DNA of 64,000 nt from Candidatus Iainarchaeum sp. (GCA_026414365.1 JAOAJD010000001.1:250144-314143); one strand, 5' to 3'. Positions 29,012 to 39,790 are shown, counted from the stretch's first letter. Made by a program: numbers and translations. Notes: a model not told the origin generated them from the letters alone.

Positions 29012-29716
29012 TTATCTCACTACTTCATACTCTTTAATAGATTTTCCACTAATATGAAATTTAATTGCATTATATGTGTGAAAAACAATATATTTAAAGA
29101 AACCCCACTTTTTTATTCTTCTAGAGGAAACATCTACTGCAAGGTTAGAACAAAACTTAATTTTTCCTTGCTTTTTTATCCTCTTTGCCAAATCTAAATC
29201 CTCAGCAGTAATCAAATTTGTATTAAATCCTCCTATTTTAAAAAAAACTTTTTTTCTAACAGCCATGTTAGAACCTATTACATTGTCTACACCAAAAAAC
29301 GAACACAAATATAAGAAAAAACACATAATATTTTTACTAAGTATTTCATAAAATTTGCCAGAATCAGAAAAATAAACGGAACCGTAAACTAAAACTAAAC
29401 CTTTGTCTTTTTGGAATTCTTTAACAATATTATCAACCCAATCTTCAGGAACTTTACAATCTGCATCCACAAAAGCGATTATCTCTCCTTTTGCATATTT
29501 TGCTCCAGTTTGCCTCTCCCAAGCAGCAGATCTTTTTCTTTGAAACACTACTTTTACTCCTTCTTCTTTAGCTATCTTTGCCGTTTTATCTTCACTATAA
29601 CCATCGCAAACAATTATCTCATATTTGTGTTTTGTCCTCTGATTCTTTAAACTTCTTAGAATATTTCGGATATATTTCTCTTCATTTAAAGCAGCAACAA
29701 CTATAGAAATAAACAT
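29012..29716 (-). CDS. Glycosyltransferase family 2
   Basis: ISIVVAALNEEKYIRNILRSL...IIAFVDADCKVPEDW. Confidence 0.9.
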   Translation of the reverse strand: MFISIVVAALNEEKYIRNILRSLKNQRTKHKYEIIVCDGYSEDKTAKIAKEEGVKVVFQRKRSAAWERQTGAKYAKGEIIAFVDADCKVPEDWVDNIVKEFQKDKGLVLVYGSVYFSDSGKFYEILSKNIMCFFLYLCSFFGVDNVIGSNMAVRKKVFFKIGGFNTNLITAEDLDLAKRIKKQGKIKFCSNLAVDVSSRRIKKWGFFKYIVFHTYNAIKFHISGKSIKEYEVVR

Positions 29717-29722
29717 TGTAAA

Positions 29723-30007
29723 TCACCTAGCAAAGGCTTTTGAAAAACCACACTCTCCACAAACAATTCTAACTAAGTTTCCATCAAAATATTTTGCACA
29801 ATTAACTCCTTCTTTTAAAAAAGCGCCGCACTTTTTGCAAAACATTTTTTTAAGCTCTTTAGGAATCTTAACTTTATTTTTCTTACTTATCTCTCTTGCC
29901 AATTCAACATATCTTCTACTTCTTTCTGGATGTTTTTCAAACTCAATATCTGCCAATTCAAAAAGTCTATAAATTCTCTCTAAAGCAATCTTTTGGAAAA
30001 TCTTCAT
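29723..30007 (-). CDS. rnp4: Ribonuclease P protein component 4 (Rpp21/Rpr2)
   Basis: IALERIYRLFELADIEFEKHPERSRRYVELAREISKKNKVKIPKELKKMFCKKCGAFL...CGECGF. Confidence 0.9.
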   Translation of the reverse strand: MKIFQKIALERIYRLFELADIEFEKHPERSRRYVELAREISKKNKVKIPKELKKMFCKKCGAFLKEGVNCAKYFDGNLVRIVCGECGFSKAFAR

Positions 30008-30063
30008 AAAAATTACTATATAAGAAGCTTAAATTATAAATATAAGTTACAATATTTATTGAT

Positions 30064-30816
30064 TTGGTGAGTGACGTGGAAAGAGTACCAACAGGAATCC
30101 CAGGATTGGATGAATTAATAGAAGGTGGATTTCCAAGAGATAGATCAATTTTAGTTTCAGGAGGATGTGGTACCGGAAAAACTATCTTCTGTATGCAATA
30201 TATTTATCAAGGCGCGAAAAAATATTCAGAACCTGGGATATATATAACCTTAGATGAAAGACCTGAATTAATAAGGCAAGATATGCTAAGATTTGGGTGG
30301 GACATAAAGAAATTAGAAGATGAAAATATGATTCAAATGATTGATGCAAGTATTGCAAAAATAGGAATTCCTTCCGAAGAGCAATACGCGATGCCAGCCA
30401 GTGGCTTTGATTTAGATAAACTTCTATTAGAAATAATGAGAGTTTCAAAAAGGATAGGTGCTAAGAGAATTGCTATTGACTCAATACCTGCTTTAGGTTT
30501 TAATTATGACAACGAAAATGAAATAAGAAAAGCAGTATTAAAACTAAGTTATTTACTTATGAGAATTGGCGTAACATCAGTTTTAACATCAGAAACCGAA
30601 GAAGAAAGCAAGAGATATAGTAAGTATGGAGTAGAAGAATTTGTAGTAGATGGAGTAATAGTTTTACATTATATGGGCATAGGCACACAATCAAATAGAA
30701 CATTACATATAAGAAAAATGAGAGCCACAAAACATTCTGAAGATTTACATCCTATTGAAATAACAAACAAAGGTCTAATTGTGCACAAGATAGAAGAGGA
30801 ATACACGAAGATTTAA
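30064..30816 (+). CDS. Single-domain KaiC-like RecA-superfamily ATPase
   Basis: RVPTGIPGLDELIEGGFPRDRSILVSGGCGTGKTIFCMQYIYQGA. Confidence 0.9.
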   Translation: MVSDVERVPTGIPGLDELIEGGFPRDRSILVSGGCGTGKTIFCMQYIYQGAKKYSEPGIYITLDERPELIRQDMLRFGWDIKKLEDENMIQMIDASIAKIGIPSEEQYAMPASGFDLDKLLLEIMRVSKRIGAKRIAIDSIPALGFNYDNENEIRKAVLKLSYLLMRIGVTSVLTSETEEESKRYSKYGVEEFVVDGVIVLHYMGIGTQSNRTLHIRKMRATKHSEDLHPIEITNKGLIVHKIEEEYTKI

Positions 30817-30818
30817 AA

Positions 30819-31895
30819 TTAAATGTTTCTATCAACTAAAAAGTTTGCAAATGCTTCCAACTTATGTTTTGCTTTGCTTTCTTCCAAACATGCATCTACT
30901 TTTTGCCAAGAATTTTTCACAATCTCTTTAGCTTTGTTTTTTGCGTATTCTATAGCACCACATTCATCTATTATAGAAACTGCTTCGCTAATTAGTCTTT
31001 TATCTTTTGTATGCATATTTAAAATTTCTAATAGCTTATTAGCCTTCTTCTCTTCTGTATTTTTTAAAGTATATATTACCATCAAAGTCTTTTTACCCTC
31101 ACTTATATCATCACCAAATTCTTTACCCCATTTTTCAGAAGGCTTTATATTTAAGATATCGTCTTGGATCTGAAAAGCAACACCTATTGAAGCAGCAAAA
31201 TTACCTAAAGCAACTATTTGTTCTCTAGATGCATCGCCTAATATAGCACCTATCTTTGCAGACATTTTAGCTAGAGAACCTGTTTTATAAGTGCACATCT
31301 GCAAATATTGTTCTTCTGTTATATTTGAAATTTTTTTTCTATGCCAGAGTATGTCCATTGCCTGACCTAAAGATAATCTTATCATTTCTTCAGTATAAAC
31401 CATATAAATCTCAACTGCCTTATCTTTGTCTATCAACTTTTTATCGATTGCATCCTCTATTATTTTTAATGGTAAAAAATAAATAGAATTGCCTGCGTTT
31501 ATTGCTATATCTTGTCCATAGATAAGATGCAATGTTGGTTTACCTCTTCTAATTGTAGAATTGTCCTCAATATCATCTACTATTATTGAGCCGTTGTGCG
31601 CTAACTCTGGCAAAATTGTAAAAGATAAAAAATCCTTAGGATTACCACCAACAGCTTCACAACTTAGTAATAAAAGAAAAGGCCTCCATCTTTTGCCTCC
31701 TCTACTCAAAAAATCCCACAAAGGGATTGTAATTGAATCTCTCAAACTTTCAAGATCATAACAAAACTCTGGCTTAGATGCTATAAAATCCAACCATTTT
31801 TTGTGTGGCTCTTTTGGTAAAACTTTCTCTATTTCTCTATCTATCAAACGTGCCTCTTTTACTAGCAGTTTTTCTATATCTATTTTTTCTTTCAT
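30819..31895 (-). CDS. Polyprenyl synthetase (GGPP/FPP synthase type)
   Basis: GGKRWRPFLLLL, IVDDIEDNSTIRRGKPTLH (DDxxD), FQIQDDILNI. Confidence 0.92.
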   Translation of the reverse strand: MKEKIDIEKLLVKEARLIDREIEKVLPKEPHKKWLDFIASKPEFCYDLESLRDSITIPLWDFLSRGGKRWRPFLLLLSCEAVGGNPKDFLSFTILPELAHNGSIIVDDIEDNSTIRRGKPTLHLIYGQDIAINAGNSIYFLPLKIIEDAIDKKLIDKDKAVEIYMVYTEEMIRLSLGQAMDILWHRKKISNITEEQYLQMCTYKTGSLAKMSAKIGAILGDASREQIVALGNFAASIGVAFQIQDDILNIKPSEKWGKEFGDDISEGKKTLMVIYTLKNTEEKKANKLLEILNMHTKDKRLISEAVSIIDECGAIEYAKNKAKEIVKNSWQKVDACLEESKAKHKLEAFANFLVDRNI

Positions 31896-33490
31896 AACAA
31901 AGACCTTAACCTATCAGAAACTTTTTCTTTACCTATTGCCATTATCAAAGTACCTGCTTTTGGGCCTTTTTCTTTACCTATTATAGAAAGATAAATCAAT
32001 TTAAACACTTTTTGTAACTCTAAACTATGCTTTTTAGCAATCTCATATATTAAAGTTTGAACTTCATCAGCATTATTACAATTTTCCATTAAATCAGATA
32101 TTTCTTTTATTGCTTCTTTTGTTTTTTCGTCTAAATTTAATTTACTTTTATCCGGAACATCAACAAAAGAAATTTTATAAGATTCTGGAGCGTAATTGAC
32201 CAACCAATTATTTGCTCTTTGTAAAATTTCAAAAATTAAATCTTTATCTTCTTGTGTTAATTCACCAAAAATATGTCCTGTTTGTTTTAGCACTGATACT
32301 ATCTTATTAAAATCATTTTTATAATCTATTAACTGACAAAGTTGTACTGCAAAACTATAAGGCAGTTGAAAGTTAATTTTATCTCTTTGTTTCTTTATCT
32401 GTGAAAAATAATATGCTCTCTCAAGTTTTGTCTCCAATCTCTCTTTATCCTCTTTTTCTAATCCATAATACAACCTTTCTGCTCTTTCATATCTTTCCAT
32501 AAGCAAAATAAAATTATTATCTGACAAACTAAATTCTATAGAAGACTGGGGTTTGTAGCTAAAATTCATAAATCTAAAAACTTCTGGCAAAGCAACTTCA
32601 TTCCATTGCTTTAAACTAATTACATTTCCTTTTGAACCGGAAATTTTTCTTCCATACAGCAAAATAAATTCTGTAGGAAATTGTATTGGTGGCTCTTTCC
32701 TAAAAACTTCTCTCATTAAAGCTCTGCCAACATCTACAGAACCACCTTTAGAAAAATGATCTTTACCACCAGACTCAAAATCTACTTCATGAACTATCCA
32801 ATGAGCAACCCAATGAACACGCCAATGCAATTTTGCATTTCCTCTATATGGTTCTACTGAATCTTCGTTACCACATTTACATTTATATAATACTTTCTCA
32901 TCATTCGAATCCCAAGATACTATCTGAGTTGATAATAGACCATTGCATTTAGAACAAACAATTTGCAGAGGTACAAAATTTTCTTCTTTAGAAGCACCTG
33001 CTACTCTCTTCCAAACGTCTACTATTTTTTTTGAATTCTCTAAAGAGAATCTTATTATATCGTCGAATTTTCCTGCTTTGTAACTTTCATATGCAGAAAT
33101 AATATTAACTTCCAAACCAAATGACTCAAAAGAAGAAACTGCTTCTGAAACAAAAAAATCGGCCCAACTTTTATAACCTTCTACAGGGCTCGGAGCAAGA
33201 TAACATGGTTTTTCTAAATAGTTAGGATAATCTTTCTCTTTTATACCTAATCCTTCAGGTATTTTCCTTATACCATCAAAATCATCTATAATAAAATTTT
33301 GCCTAACTTTTAAACCTCTATCTTTTAAAACTCTATAAACAGCATAAGGGGTAAATAATTCAGACCTTGCATTACCTATATGAAAAAACCCACTCGGTGT
33401 CCACATTCCTTGACAAACAAATTCTTTCTTATTTCTTTTTAAAACGTCATCAGCAACTTTATCGGCCCAAAAAAACTCTTTACTTTCCAT
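31892..33490 (-). CDS. lysS: Lysyl-tRNA synthetase, class I
   Basis: FHIGNARSELFTPYAVYRVLKDRG, KISGSKGN, FIIDDFDGIRKIPEG. Confidence 0.95.
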   Translation of the reverse strand: MESKEFFWADKVADDVLKRNKKEFVCQGMWTPSGFFHIGNARSELFTPYAVYRVLKDRGLKVRQNFIIDDFDGIRKIPEGLGIKEKDYPNYLEKPCYLAPSPVEGYKSWADFFVSEAVSSFESFGLEVNIISAYESYKAGKFDDIIRFSLENSKKIVDVWKRVAGASKEENFVPLQIVCSKCNGLLSTQIVSWDSNDEKVLYKCKCGNEDSVEPYRGNAKLHWRVHWVAHWIVHEVDFESGGKDHFSKGGSVDVGRALMREVFRKEPPIQFPTEFILLYGRKISGSKGNVISLKQWNEVALPEVFRFMNFSYKPQSSIEFSLSDNNFILLMERYERAERLYYGLEKEDKERLETKLERAYYFSQIKKQRDKINFQLPYSFAVQLCQLIDYKNDFNKIVSVLKQTGHIFGELTQEDKDLIFEILQRANNWLVNYAPESYKISFVDVPDKSKLNLDEKTKEAIKEISDLMENCNNADEVQTLIYEIAKKHSLELQKVFKLIYLSIIGKEKGPKAGTLIMAIGKEKVSDRLRSLL

Positions 33491-33521
33491 ATCACAGATA
33501 CCTCTTAATCAGATTGGTCTT

Positions 33522-35069
33522 CTATTTTTCTTTTCTCTTTTGTGTGTATTTTTCTTTTCTCTTTTGTGTGATTTCTCTCTTGACATTATAATAATAAATA
33601 AATAAAATTATACCTACAACAAAAATTGTAAAAAGTGTTGGAGCTATATATGTGCTTATATTAAAAAAATCTAAATTTTTTAGATATGTTGAGTTATCGT
33701 CATAAATTATAGGTGGGACGATAAATCTTTCTTGTAAATTACCTAATACAGTAAGATCTTGCTCGGTTGGATAATTTAAAACGTAGAAAGCATAAAAATA
33801 ATTTGAATCTTCATAAATAAATTGTAAAGGAACAATAAACGGATCTTCTGTTATTGGTTTTTCCTTTGGTTTACCTAATCTGTTGATAATTTCCTTCGGT
33901 ATATATTCATACCCATAGACATTCTCAACAACATGCTTTTTAACTCTTATCTCGAAAACAGTGATATAATTAATATTATTATTTAACTTTACGGCAGCAA
34001 AATAAAAAAATCTTTCTGGCAGATACTTATCAAAAAAAGATTCTGCTTCGGCTATTTGCTTTTCATTTAGATAACTTTTTAGATTTTTACTAAAAAGAGA
34101 CTTATCTGATAAAATAGGCGTGGGTTTACTTAAATATTCTACATAAAAGGAATCTTTTAAGTTATTTAAATCAGTTAGCAATTTTTTTAAGTTAAGAACT
34201 GCATTTCTATATTGCCCAGTAACAATGTATTTTATTGAGCTCGAGTATAGTTCTTCACTTTGTCTTACAAAATCTTCTAAACTCAAAACATCCATACCAT
34301 ATTGCTTAGCGATAAGCAAATCCTTCTTTAGCTGAATTATTTTTTCCTCTACAACTTTGGCCAAAAATTCAGCATTTTCTATATTTTCTTTTTTATCCAA
34401 TATTGAAAAACTTAAAGATGCCTCTGCCTTGTTATTTTGATTATCATAAGCAAATACAGTTACTGTATAAGATCCTGGGGCATACTTAGACAAATTTAAA
34501 TCGTAATAGTAAACAGAATCTTCTTTTTGCAAAGGATTTAATTCTTCTTTAAAATATTTATTATTTATAAAAAATTTAACATCTTTTACACCTGAGTACT
34601 TATCAAATACTTCTGCAGAGATTCTGAAAAGGTTAGTATTAATATCTGTATTTTTGTTAACAAAGTTTATGATAGGTTTTGTTCTATCTAATAAGAAACT
34701 TTTTTCGACAAAACAAACGTTGTCTAAATAATCTTTAAATTTTAGTTTAATTGTATAGTTGCCATCATCGTTTCCTTCAACAGAGAAAGAATATTCTAAA
34801 CTGTTTTTATCATGTTCACTATAACCTCTACCAAATGCACTGTTGGGTTCTTCAACTGAAACATAAATCTCCTTAAATTTGTGATCCAAGTCACTAACAA
34901 CAATATTTATCAACTCTCTGTTACTATCATAAGAAACTAGAAAATCAAATTTAAAGTTACAATCTGTGTTTTGATCACTAATTATTATATTACCATAAAT
35001 AGTTGGGGATTTAACAAAAAAACAAAAGATAAACAAAAACAAAACAAAAAAATACTTTTTAGCAAACAT
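33522..35069 (-). CDS. Secreted Ig-like domain membrane protein
   Basis: Signal segment, Ig-like RTKPIINFVNKNTDINTNLFRISAEVFDKYSGVKDVKFFIN, C-terminal TM and basic tail. Confidence 0.65.
   Translation of the reverse strand: MFAKKYFFVLFLFIFCFFVKSPTIYGNIIISDQNTDCNFKFDFLVSYDSNRELINIVVSDLDHKFKEIYVSVEEPNSAFGRGYSEHDKNSLEYSFSVEGNDDGNYTIKLKFKDYLDNVCFVEKSFLLDRTKPIINFVNKNTDINTNLFRISAEVFDKYSGVKDVKFFINNKYFKEELNPLQKEDSVYYYDLNLSKYAPGSYTVTVFAYDNQNNKAEASLSFSILDKKENIENAEFLAKVVEEKIIQLKKDLLIAKQYGMDVLSLEDFVRQSEELYSSSIKYIVTGQYRNAVLNLKKLLTDLNNLKDSFYVEYLSKPTPILSDKSLFSKNLKSYLNEKQIAEAESFFDKYLPERFFYFAAVKLNNNINYITVFEIRVKKHVVENVYGYEYIPKEIINRLGKPKEKPITEDPFIVPLQFIYEDSNYFYAFYVLNYPTEQDLTVLGNLQERFIVPPIIYDDNSTYLKNLDFFNISTYIAPTLFTIFVVGIILFIYYYNVKREITQKRKEKYTQKRKEK
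33523..33570 (+). repeat. Two perfect tandem copies of a 24-bp unit in the C-terminal codons of the 33522-35069 gene
   Basis: tatttttcttttctcttttgtgtg x2, encoding TQKRKEKY-TQKRKEK*. Confidence 0.9.
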
Positions 35070-35155
35070 TAAAACACCAAATGCATTAAAAAATACAAGT
35101 TACAAATTTTCTCTTTCTTTATAAAATAATAAAAATATTCTTATTTAATTTTAAT

Positions 35156-35239
35156 TGCAACCGCCGGGATTTGAACCCGGGTCGGGAGCTTTCTTCTTAG
35201 AAATGGAAGGCTCCTATGCTGCCACTACACCACGGTTGC
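35156..35239 (-). tRNA. tRNA-Gly(TCC), interrupted by a 13-nt intron
   Basis: Acceptor GCAACCG/CGGTTGC, T-arm CCGGGTTCAAATCCCGG, spliced anticodon arm GGAGC-CTTCCAA-GCTCC. Confidence 0.92.
35191..35203 (-). other. Archaeal tRNA intron (13 nt, TTTCTAAGAAGAA) at 37/38
   Basis: BHB core GGAGC/GCTCC, central CTTC/GAAG, bulges CAT and AAA. Confidence 0.82.
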
Positions 35240-35375
35240 TTAAACTGCCTTTATCTAAAAAAGAATTTTATATAGAATAATTGGATAAAAAAGTTTTAAA
35301 AGAAGAGATTTTGGAAAGTATATGATAAAGAAACTTTAGAATCTTTTATAAAAAATAATTCTACAATAGTTAAAT

Positions 35376-36005
35376 ATGGAAAGGGGTTTTTTTGTAGTAG
35401 TAGATGGCATAGATGGTTGTGGAAAAAGCACTGTGATAAAAGGAATAAAAGATTTCTTAATATCTTTAGGAATAAACAGAAATAAAATTTTTATAACTAA
35501 AGAACCTTCAAATTCAATATTTGGACATAAAATAAAAGAAATCTTAAGAAAGCAGAAAAATGAATATCAAAACAAAGAGTTAATAACAGAACTCTATTTG
35601 AAAGACAGAAAAGAACATGTTAAGAAAGAGATATTACCAGCCTTAAAAGATTCTAAGATAGTTCTCTGTGATAGATATATATATAGTACAATTGCATATC
35701 AGTCCGCTCAAGGAATGAGCATGGAAGAACTCATAAAACAAAATGAAGAATTTACTAAACCAAACGTTGTAATAATCCTAGATATTGATCCTAAAGATGC
35801 AATAAAAAGGATAAATTTAGATAAAAATAGAGACAAAAAAGAACTTTTTGAAAAAGAAGAGTTCTTGAAAAAAGTTAGAGAAAATTTTCTAAAGTTAAAA
35901 GCGCTAATGGAAGATGAAAATATTATAATAATCGATGGTTCTAAACCAAAAGAAGATGTTATAAAAGAAGTTAAAAATATTTTAGAAAAAAGCTTGTTAG
36001 AATAA
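35376..36005 (+). CDS. tmk: Thymidylate kinase
   Basis: FFVVVDGIDGCGKSTVIKGI...DRYIYSTIAYQSAQG. Confidence 0.92.
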   Translation: MERGFFVVVDGIDGCGKSTVIKGIKDFLISLGINRNKIFITKEPSNSIFGHKIKEILRKQKNEYQNKELITELYLKDRKEHVKKEILPALKDSKIVLCDRYIYSTIAYQSAQGMSMEELIKQNEEFTKPNVVIILDIDPKDAIKRINLDKNRDKKELFEKEEFLKKVRENFLKLKALMEDENIIIIDGSKPKEDVIKEVKNILEKSLLE

Positions 36006-36081
36006 ATCAACATGAAAACTTAAAAAAATTAAAAGAACATGTTAAACAAAAATTTAAAAATGTAAACATGATAACATTAAT

Positions 36082-37119
36082 ATGCCAAAAGAGAAGAAAA
36101 GTAAGGCTTCAAAAAAAATAGAAATACAAAAAACAAAAAAGAAAGAAGATGTTGTCATAAAACAAGAGCAACGATATGAACAAGCTAAAGAAAAAAGTAT
36201 AGAAACTGAAGAAAAAAATGATTTTATCAATCCGTTAATTGAAGCTTACAAAAAGAGTTTCAATATCTATGCAATTATTTATATTTTAATTATAGTTATT
36301 GCATTTGGTTTTATTAGTTTTATTATTGCTTACATATCTAATATAATATCTAACCCACTTATAAAAGGTTCGATATCAGAGAAAATTACCTATGGGGCAA
36401 TTATTTTGATTGTGCTTATTTACTTAGTAAGATATTTGATTGACATATTTATTACTAGTATATCTCAAGGCTCTTTATTATTAGTTGCAAAATCTATAAT
36501 GGAAAACAAAAAGGTAAGTATAGAAGAAGCTATAAAAAATAGTTGGGGAAAAAAATACACTTTGTTTTTAGTATATCTTTTTGAGAATTTTTTAATCTTT
36601 CTAATTTTTTTATTAATATTAACAATAGTTATGTCAATTTTTGCTATTGATTTTTATGGGAAAATAGGAGTTATTAAAGACGTTAGTATAGAAAATTTAA
36701 TAAGTCTTGTACTGAACAATATTGATCTATTATTAAAATTTATTATTTTCTTGTTAACTGCCCTCCTGATAAGCTCAATCATCATCTTCTTGTTAAGCCC
36801 AATAATATGGCTTCTATTACCCATTGCGGTATATGAAAATCTAAATGTAAAAGAAACTATATTAGAAGCAATAAGAAGAGGGAAAGAAAAATACTTATCA
36901 AAACTAATATATATCTTCATTTATTATATTATTGCATATCTGCCTATAATTTTAGCAATGGTTTTTTTAATTTTGGGCCTTGCTAATTATAAAAGCATAA
37001 TTATGTTTATTTTACTTACTTCTAGTGCTGCACTATTATTAGTAGGACTAATTCTAATTCTTATATTCACACCTTTGGCAAAATATAATTTTTATAAGCT
37101 CGATAAGAAAGTACATTAG
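36082..37119 (+). CDS. Multi-TM membrane protein with K/E-rich N-terminus
   Basis: Hydrophobic helices with PIIWLLLPIAVYENLNVKETILEAIRRGKEKYLSKLIYI, similar to the following gene. Confidence 0.6.
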   Translation: MPKEKKSKASKKIEIQKTKKKEDVVIKQEQRYEQAKEKSIETEEKNDFINPLIEAYKKSFNIYAIIYILIIVIAFGFISFIIAYISNIISNPLIKGSISEKITYGAIILIVLIYLVRYLIDIFITSISQGSLLLVAKSIMENKKVSIEEAIKNSWGKKYTLFLVYLFENFLIFLIFLLILTIVMSIFAIDFYGKIGVIKDVSIENLISLVLNNIDLLLKFIIFLLTALLISSIIIFLLSPIIWLLLPIAVYENLNVKETILEAIRRGKEKYLSKLIYIFIYYIIAYLPIILAMVFLILGLANYKSIIMFILLTSSAALLLVGLILILIFTPLAKYNFYKLDKKVH

Positions 37120-37253
37120 TATGCATAATATTTTTCTTTATCCTATTTATAAGATAATTTAAACGATTTTTCAATCAAAAAATAATAAAAAACAGAAATC
37201 TTTAAATATACCTTATTATTTATCTAACATAAGAGTTCTTCATTAGTGGTTAA

Positions 37254-38006
37254 ATGAAAGAAATTACGGAAATATTAGTTGAATCTTATAAAAAAAGCTT
37301 ATCTCCTATTAATATAATAAAGGTAGTAGGGATATTTGCAATTATTTATCTAATAAGTATTGTGCTTGCTCTTGTGCCAATTGTAGGTCCTATACTTTCG
37401 CTTTTAACAATGTTCTTCGGTATTGCAGTGACGTATATTGTTGGTGCAAATATTGCATATGAAAAAAACAAGTTTGAAATAAATAGAGCTGTGCAAAGAT
37501 ATGTAACTTTTGTTTTAGCAAATTTGTTTTTAGCAATAATTAGTGCTGTAATTGCAATAATTTTGATTTTAGCTGGCATAGGCACAATAATAGGATCTGT
37601 TGCAACATTTGGTTTCACTACTCAAACACTACAATCTCTAATTTTGCCATTAATAGTAGTATTTATTATAGCTTTGATAATCTCTGTTGTTATAACACCA
37701 ATAGCTTGGCTTCTAGCGACTTTGTCTTTATTTGAAGATATCAATATTGCAGAGGTAATAACTAAAGCATTTTCTCTAGGCTTTAAAGACCTTCTCAAAA
37801 ATGCAGCTTATATAATAGGTACTGGATTGCTTACATTAATACCAGGTGTATTAATAGGCATAATTATCTTTTTAGGCATACAAAACTTCCTTTTGCTTAT
37901 TATAGGAATGATTCTTTTGATAATATGGATACTACAAGCAACAACCTTCAACATTATTGCTACAGTAAACTTTTACAGATACAAGATAGAAAGTGCAAAA
38001 AAATAA
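37254..38006 (+). CDS. Multi-TM membrane protein, apparent tandem paralog
   Basis: PIAWLLATLSLFEDINIAEVITKAFSLGFKDLLKN parallels the preceding protein. Confidence 0.6.
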   Translation: MKEITEILVESYKKSLSPINIIKVVGIFAIIYLISIVLALVPIVGPILSLLTMFFGIAVTYIVGANIAYEKNKFEINRAVQRYVTFVLANLFLAIISAVIAIILILAGIGTIIGSVATFGFTTQTLQSLILPLIVVFIIALIISVVITPIAWLLATLSLFEDINIAEVITKAFSLGFKDLLKNAAYIIGTGLLTLIPGVLIGIIIFLGIQNFLLLIIGMILLIIWILQATTFNIIATVNFYRYKIESAKK

Positions 38007-38440
38007 TTACCTCTAATATTTTTATTTTATAAAAAAAAGACAAATAGTTGATAAATGCCAAAAAGACTGCTTTTTTACCAATATATTCGGTAGAAGATTT
38101 ACTCTGATAAATTAAACAAACAAAAACTAAATAATAATAGAACAAAAAGATGCTGACAAGTAAAATAAATAAAATAACATAAAAAAATATCCTGAAACAA
38201 CAAAAAATTTATAAAAAAATTAGTAACAAACATAGAAGAATAGTATTTAGAGGGATGAGAAATAATAAAACTTTAAAATTTAATTAAAAATTTAGAGAAG
38301 CAAACATAAAAGGAAAAAATAGAAAAATATAAACAATTAATGGAGAAGACGAAAAAGAATTTAGGGAAGTATTAGAAAAAAAATACTAAAAAGTATTAGT
38401 TATGGTTATATTAGTTTTCTAATCTTAATTAAATGAGAAA

Positions 38441-39778
38441 ATGTCTTTTGGAGAGAAAATAAGATCTGCAATAGAAAAATTAAAAGGCAAAATATTTGTA
38501 GATGATGCTGCTATAAAAGAGATGGTAAGAGAAATACAAAAAGCACTTATCTCTGCAGATGTAGAAATAAATTTAGTTTATGATATAAGTAAAAAAATAG
38601 AAGAAATGTCTAAAAAAGAGCCTCCAAAAGGGCTCACAAAAAAAGAATATATTATAAAAAATACATATGACCTATTAGTTGAGCTATTAGGCGGAAATTA
38701 TACTTTGCCAGAAAATACTAAAAGAATTCTTTTAATTGGTTTGTATGGCTCAGGAAAAACGACTACTACTGCAAAATTGGCAAAATGGTTTTCTAAAAGA
38801 GGAAAAAAAGTTTTATTAGTTTCAGCTGATACTGCTAGGCCCGCTGCCTATGAACAATTAAAACAACTGGCTGAGAAAATAAATGTTGCATTTTATGGTG
38901 ACAAGGAACAAAAAGATTCATCAAAAATCGCAAAGCAAGCTTATTTAGAAAGTGAAAAATACGATGTAACAATATTAGATTCTGCTGGGAGAAGTGCATT
39001 AGATGATGATTTAGCAGAAGAAATAAAAAAAATAAGCGAAAACTTTAAACCTGTTTGTAAATGGCTTGTGATGAGTGCTGATTTGGGACAAATTGCAAAA
39101 AAACAAGCATCTGCTTTTCATGAAATTGTGGGAATAGATGGAGTAATCATAACAAAAACAGATGGTTCTGCCAAAGGTGGTGGAGCTTTAGCAGCCTGTC
39201 ATGCAACAAATGCAAAAGTTTATTTTATAGGTACGGGAGAAAAAATAGATGATATTCAAGAATTTGATGCTCAAAGATATCTAAGCAGAGTTTTGGGTTA
39301 TGGAGACTTAAAAGCTTTAATAGAAAAAGCAGAAGAGATAAAAGATGAAATAAATATAGAAGAAATTGATGTAAAAGAGTTCAATCTCGAAACTTTTTAT
39401 AAACAACTAAAAGCTGCAAGAAAGATAGGACCTCTTGGAAAAGTTTTAGAGATGGTTGGTTTATCTCAACAAATTCCAAAAGAATTAGTAGAAGTTAGTG
39501 AAGAAAAATTGAACAAGTTTGGTTATATAATAGATTCAATGACAAAGGCTGAGAGAAAAAATCCTGATATACTAAATAAAAGTAGAATACAAAGAATTGC
39601 AAAAGGTTCTGGTACAACAGAAGCTGAAGTTAGGGAACTAATAAAACAATACAAGATGATGGAAAAGATGTTTGATAAATTTAAAAGATTCAATGAAAAA
39701 TCATTAAGACCAGAAAAACTTGATGATATTATGAAAAAATTTGGCCTTATGAAAAGAAAAAAATTAAAGATAAGATAA
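38441..39778 (+). CDS. srp54: Signal recognition particle 54 kDa protein
   Basis: GLYGSGKTTTTAKLAKWF, DTARPAAYEQLKQLA, M-domain GSGTTEAEVRELIKQYKMMEKM. Confidence 0.96.
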   Translation: MSFGEKIRSAIEKLKGKIFVDDAAIKEMVREIQKALISADVEINLVYDISKKIEEMSKKEPPKGLTKKEYIIKNTYDLLVELLGGNYTLPENTKRILLIGLYGSGKTTTTAKLAKWFSKRGKKVLLVSADTARPAAYEQLKQLAEKINVAFYGDKEQKDSSKIAKQAYLESEKYDVTILDSAGRSALDDDLAEEIKKISENFKPVCKWLVMSADLGQIAKKQASAFHEIVGIDGVIITKTDGSAKGGGALAACHATNAKVYFIGTGEKIDDIQEFDAQRYLSRVLGYGDLKALIEKAEEIKDEINIEEIDVKEFNLETFYKQLKAARKIGPLGKVLEMVGLSQQIPKELVEVSEEKLNKFGYIIDSMTKAERKNPDILNKSRIQRIAKGSGTTEAEVRELIKQYKMMEKMFDKFKRFNEKSLRPEKLDDIMKKFGLMKRKKLKIR

Positions 39779-39790
39779 TTGGGGTTTAAA

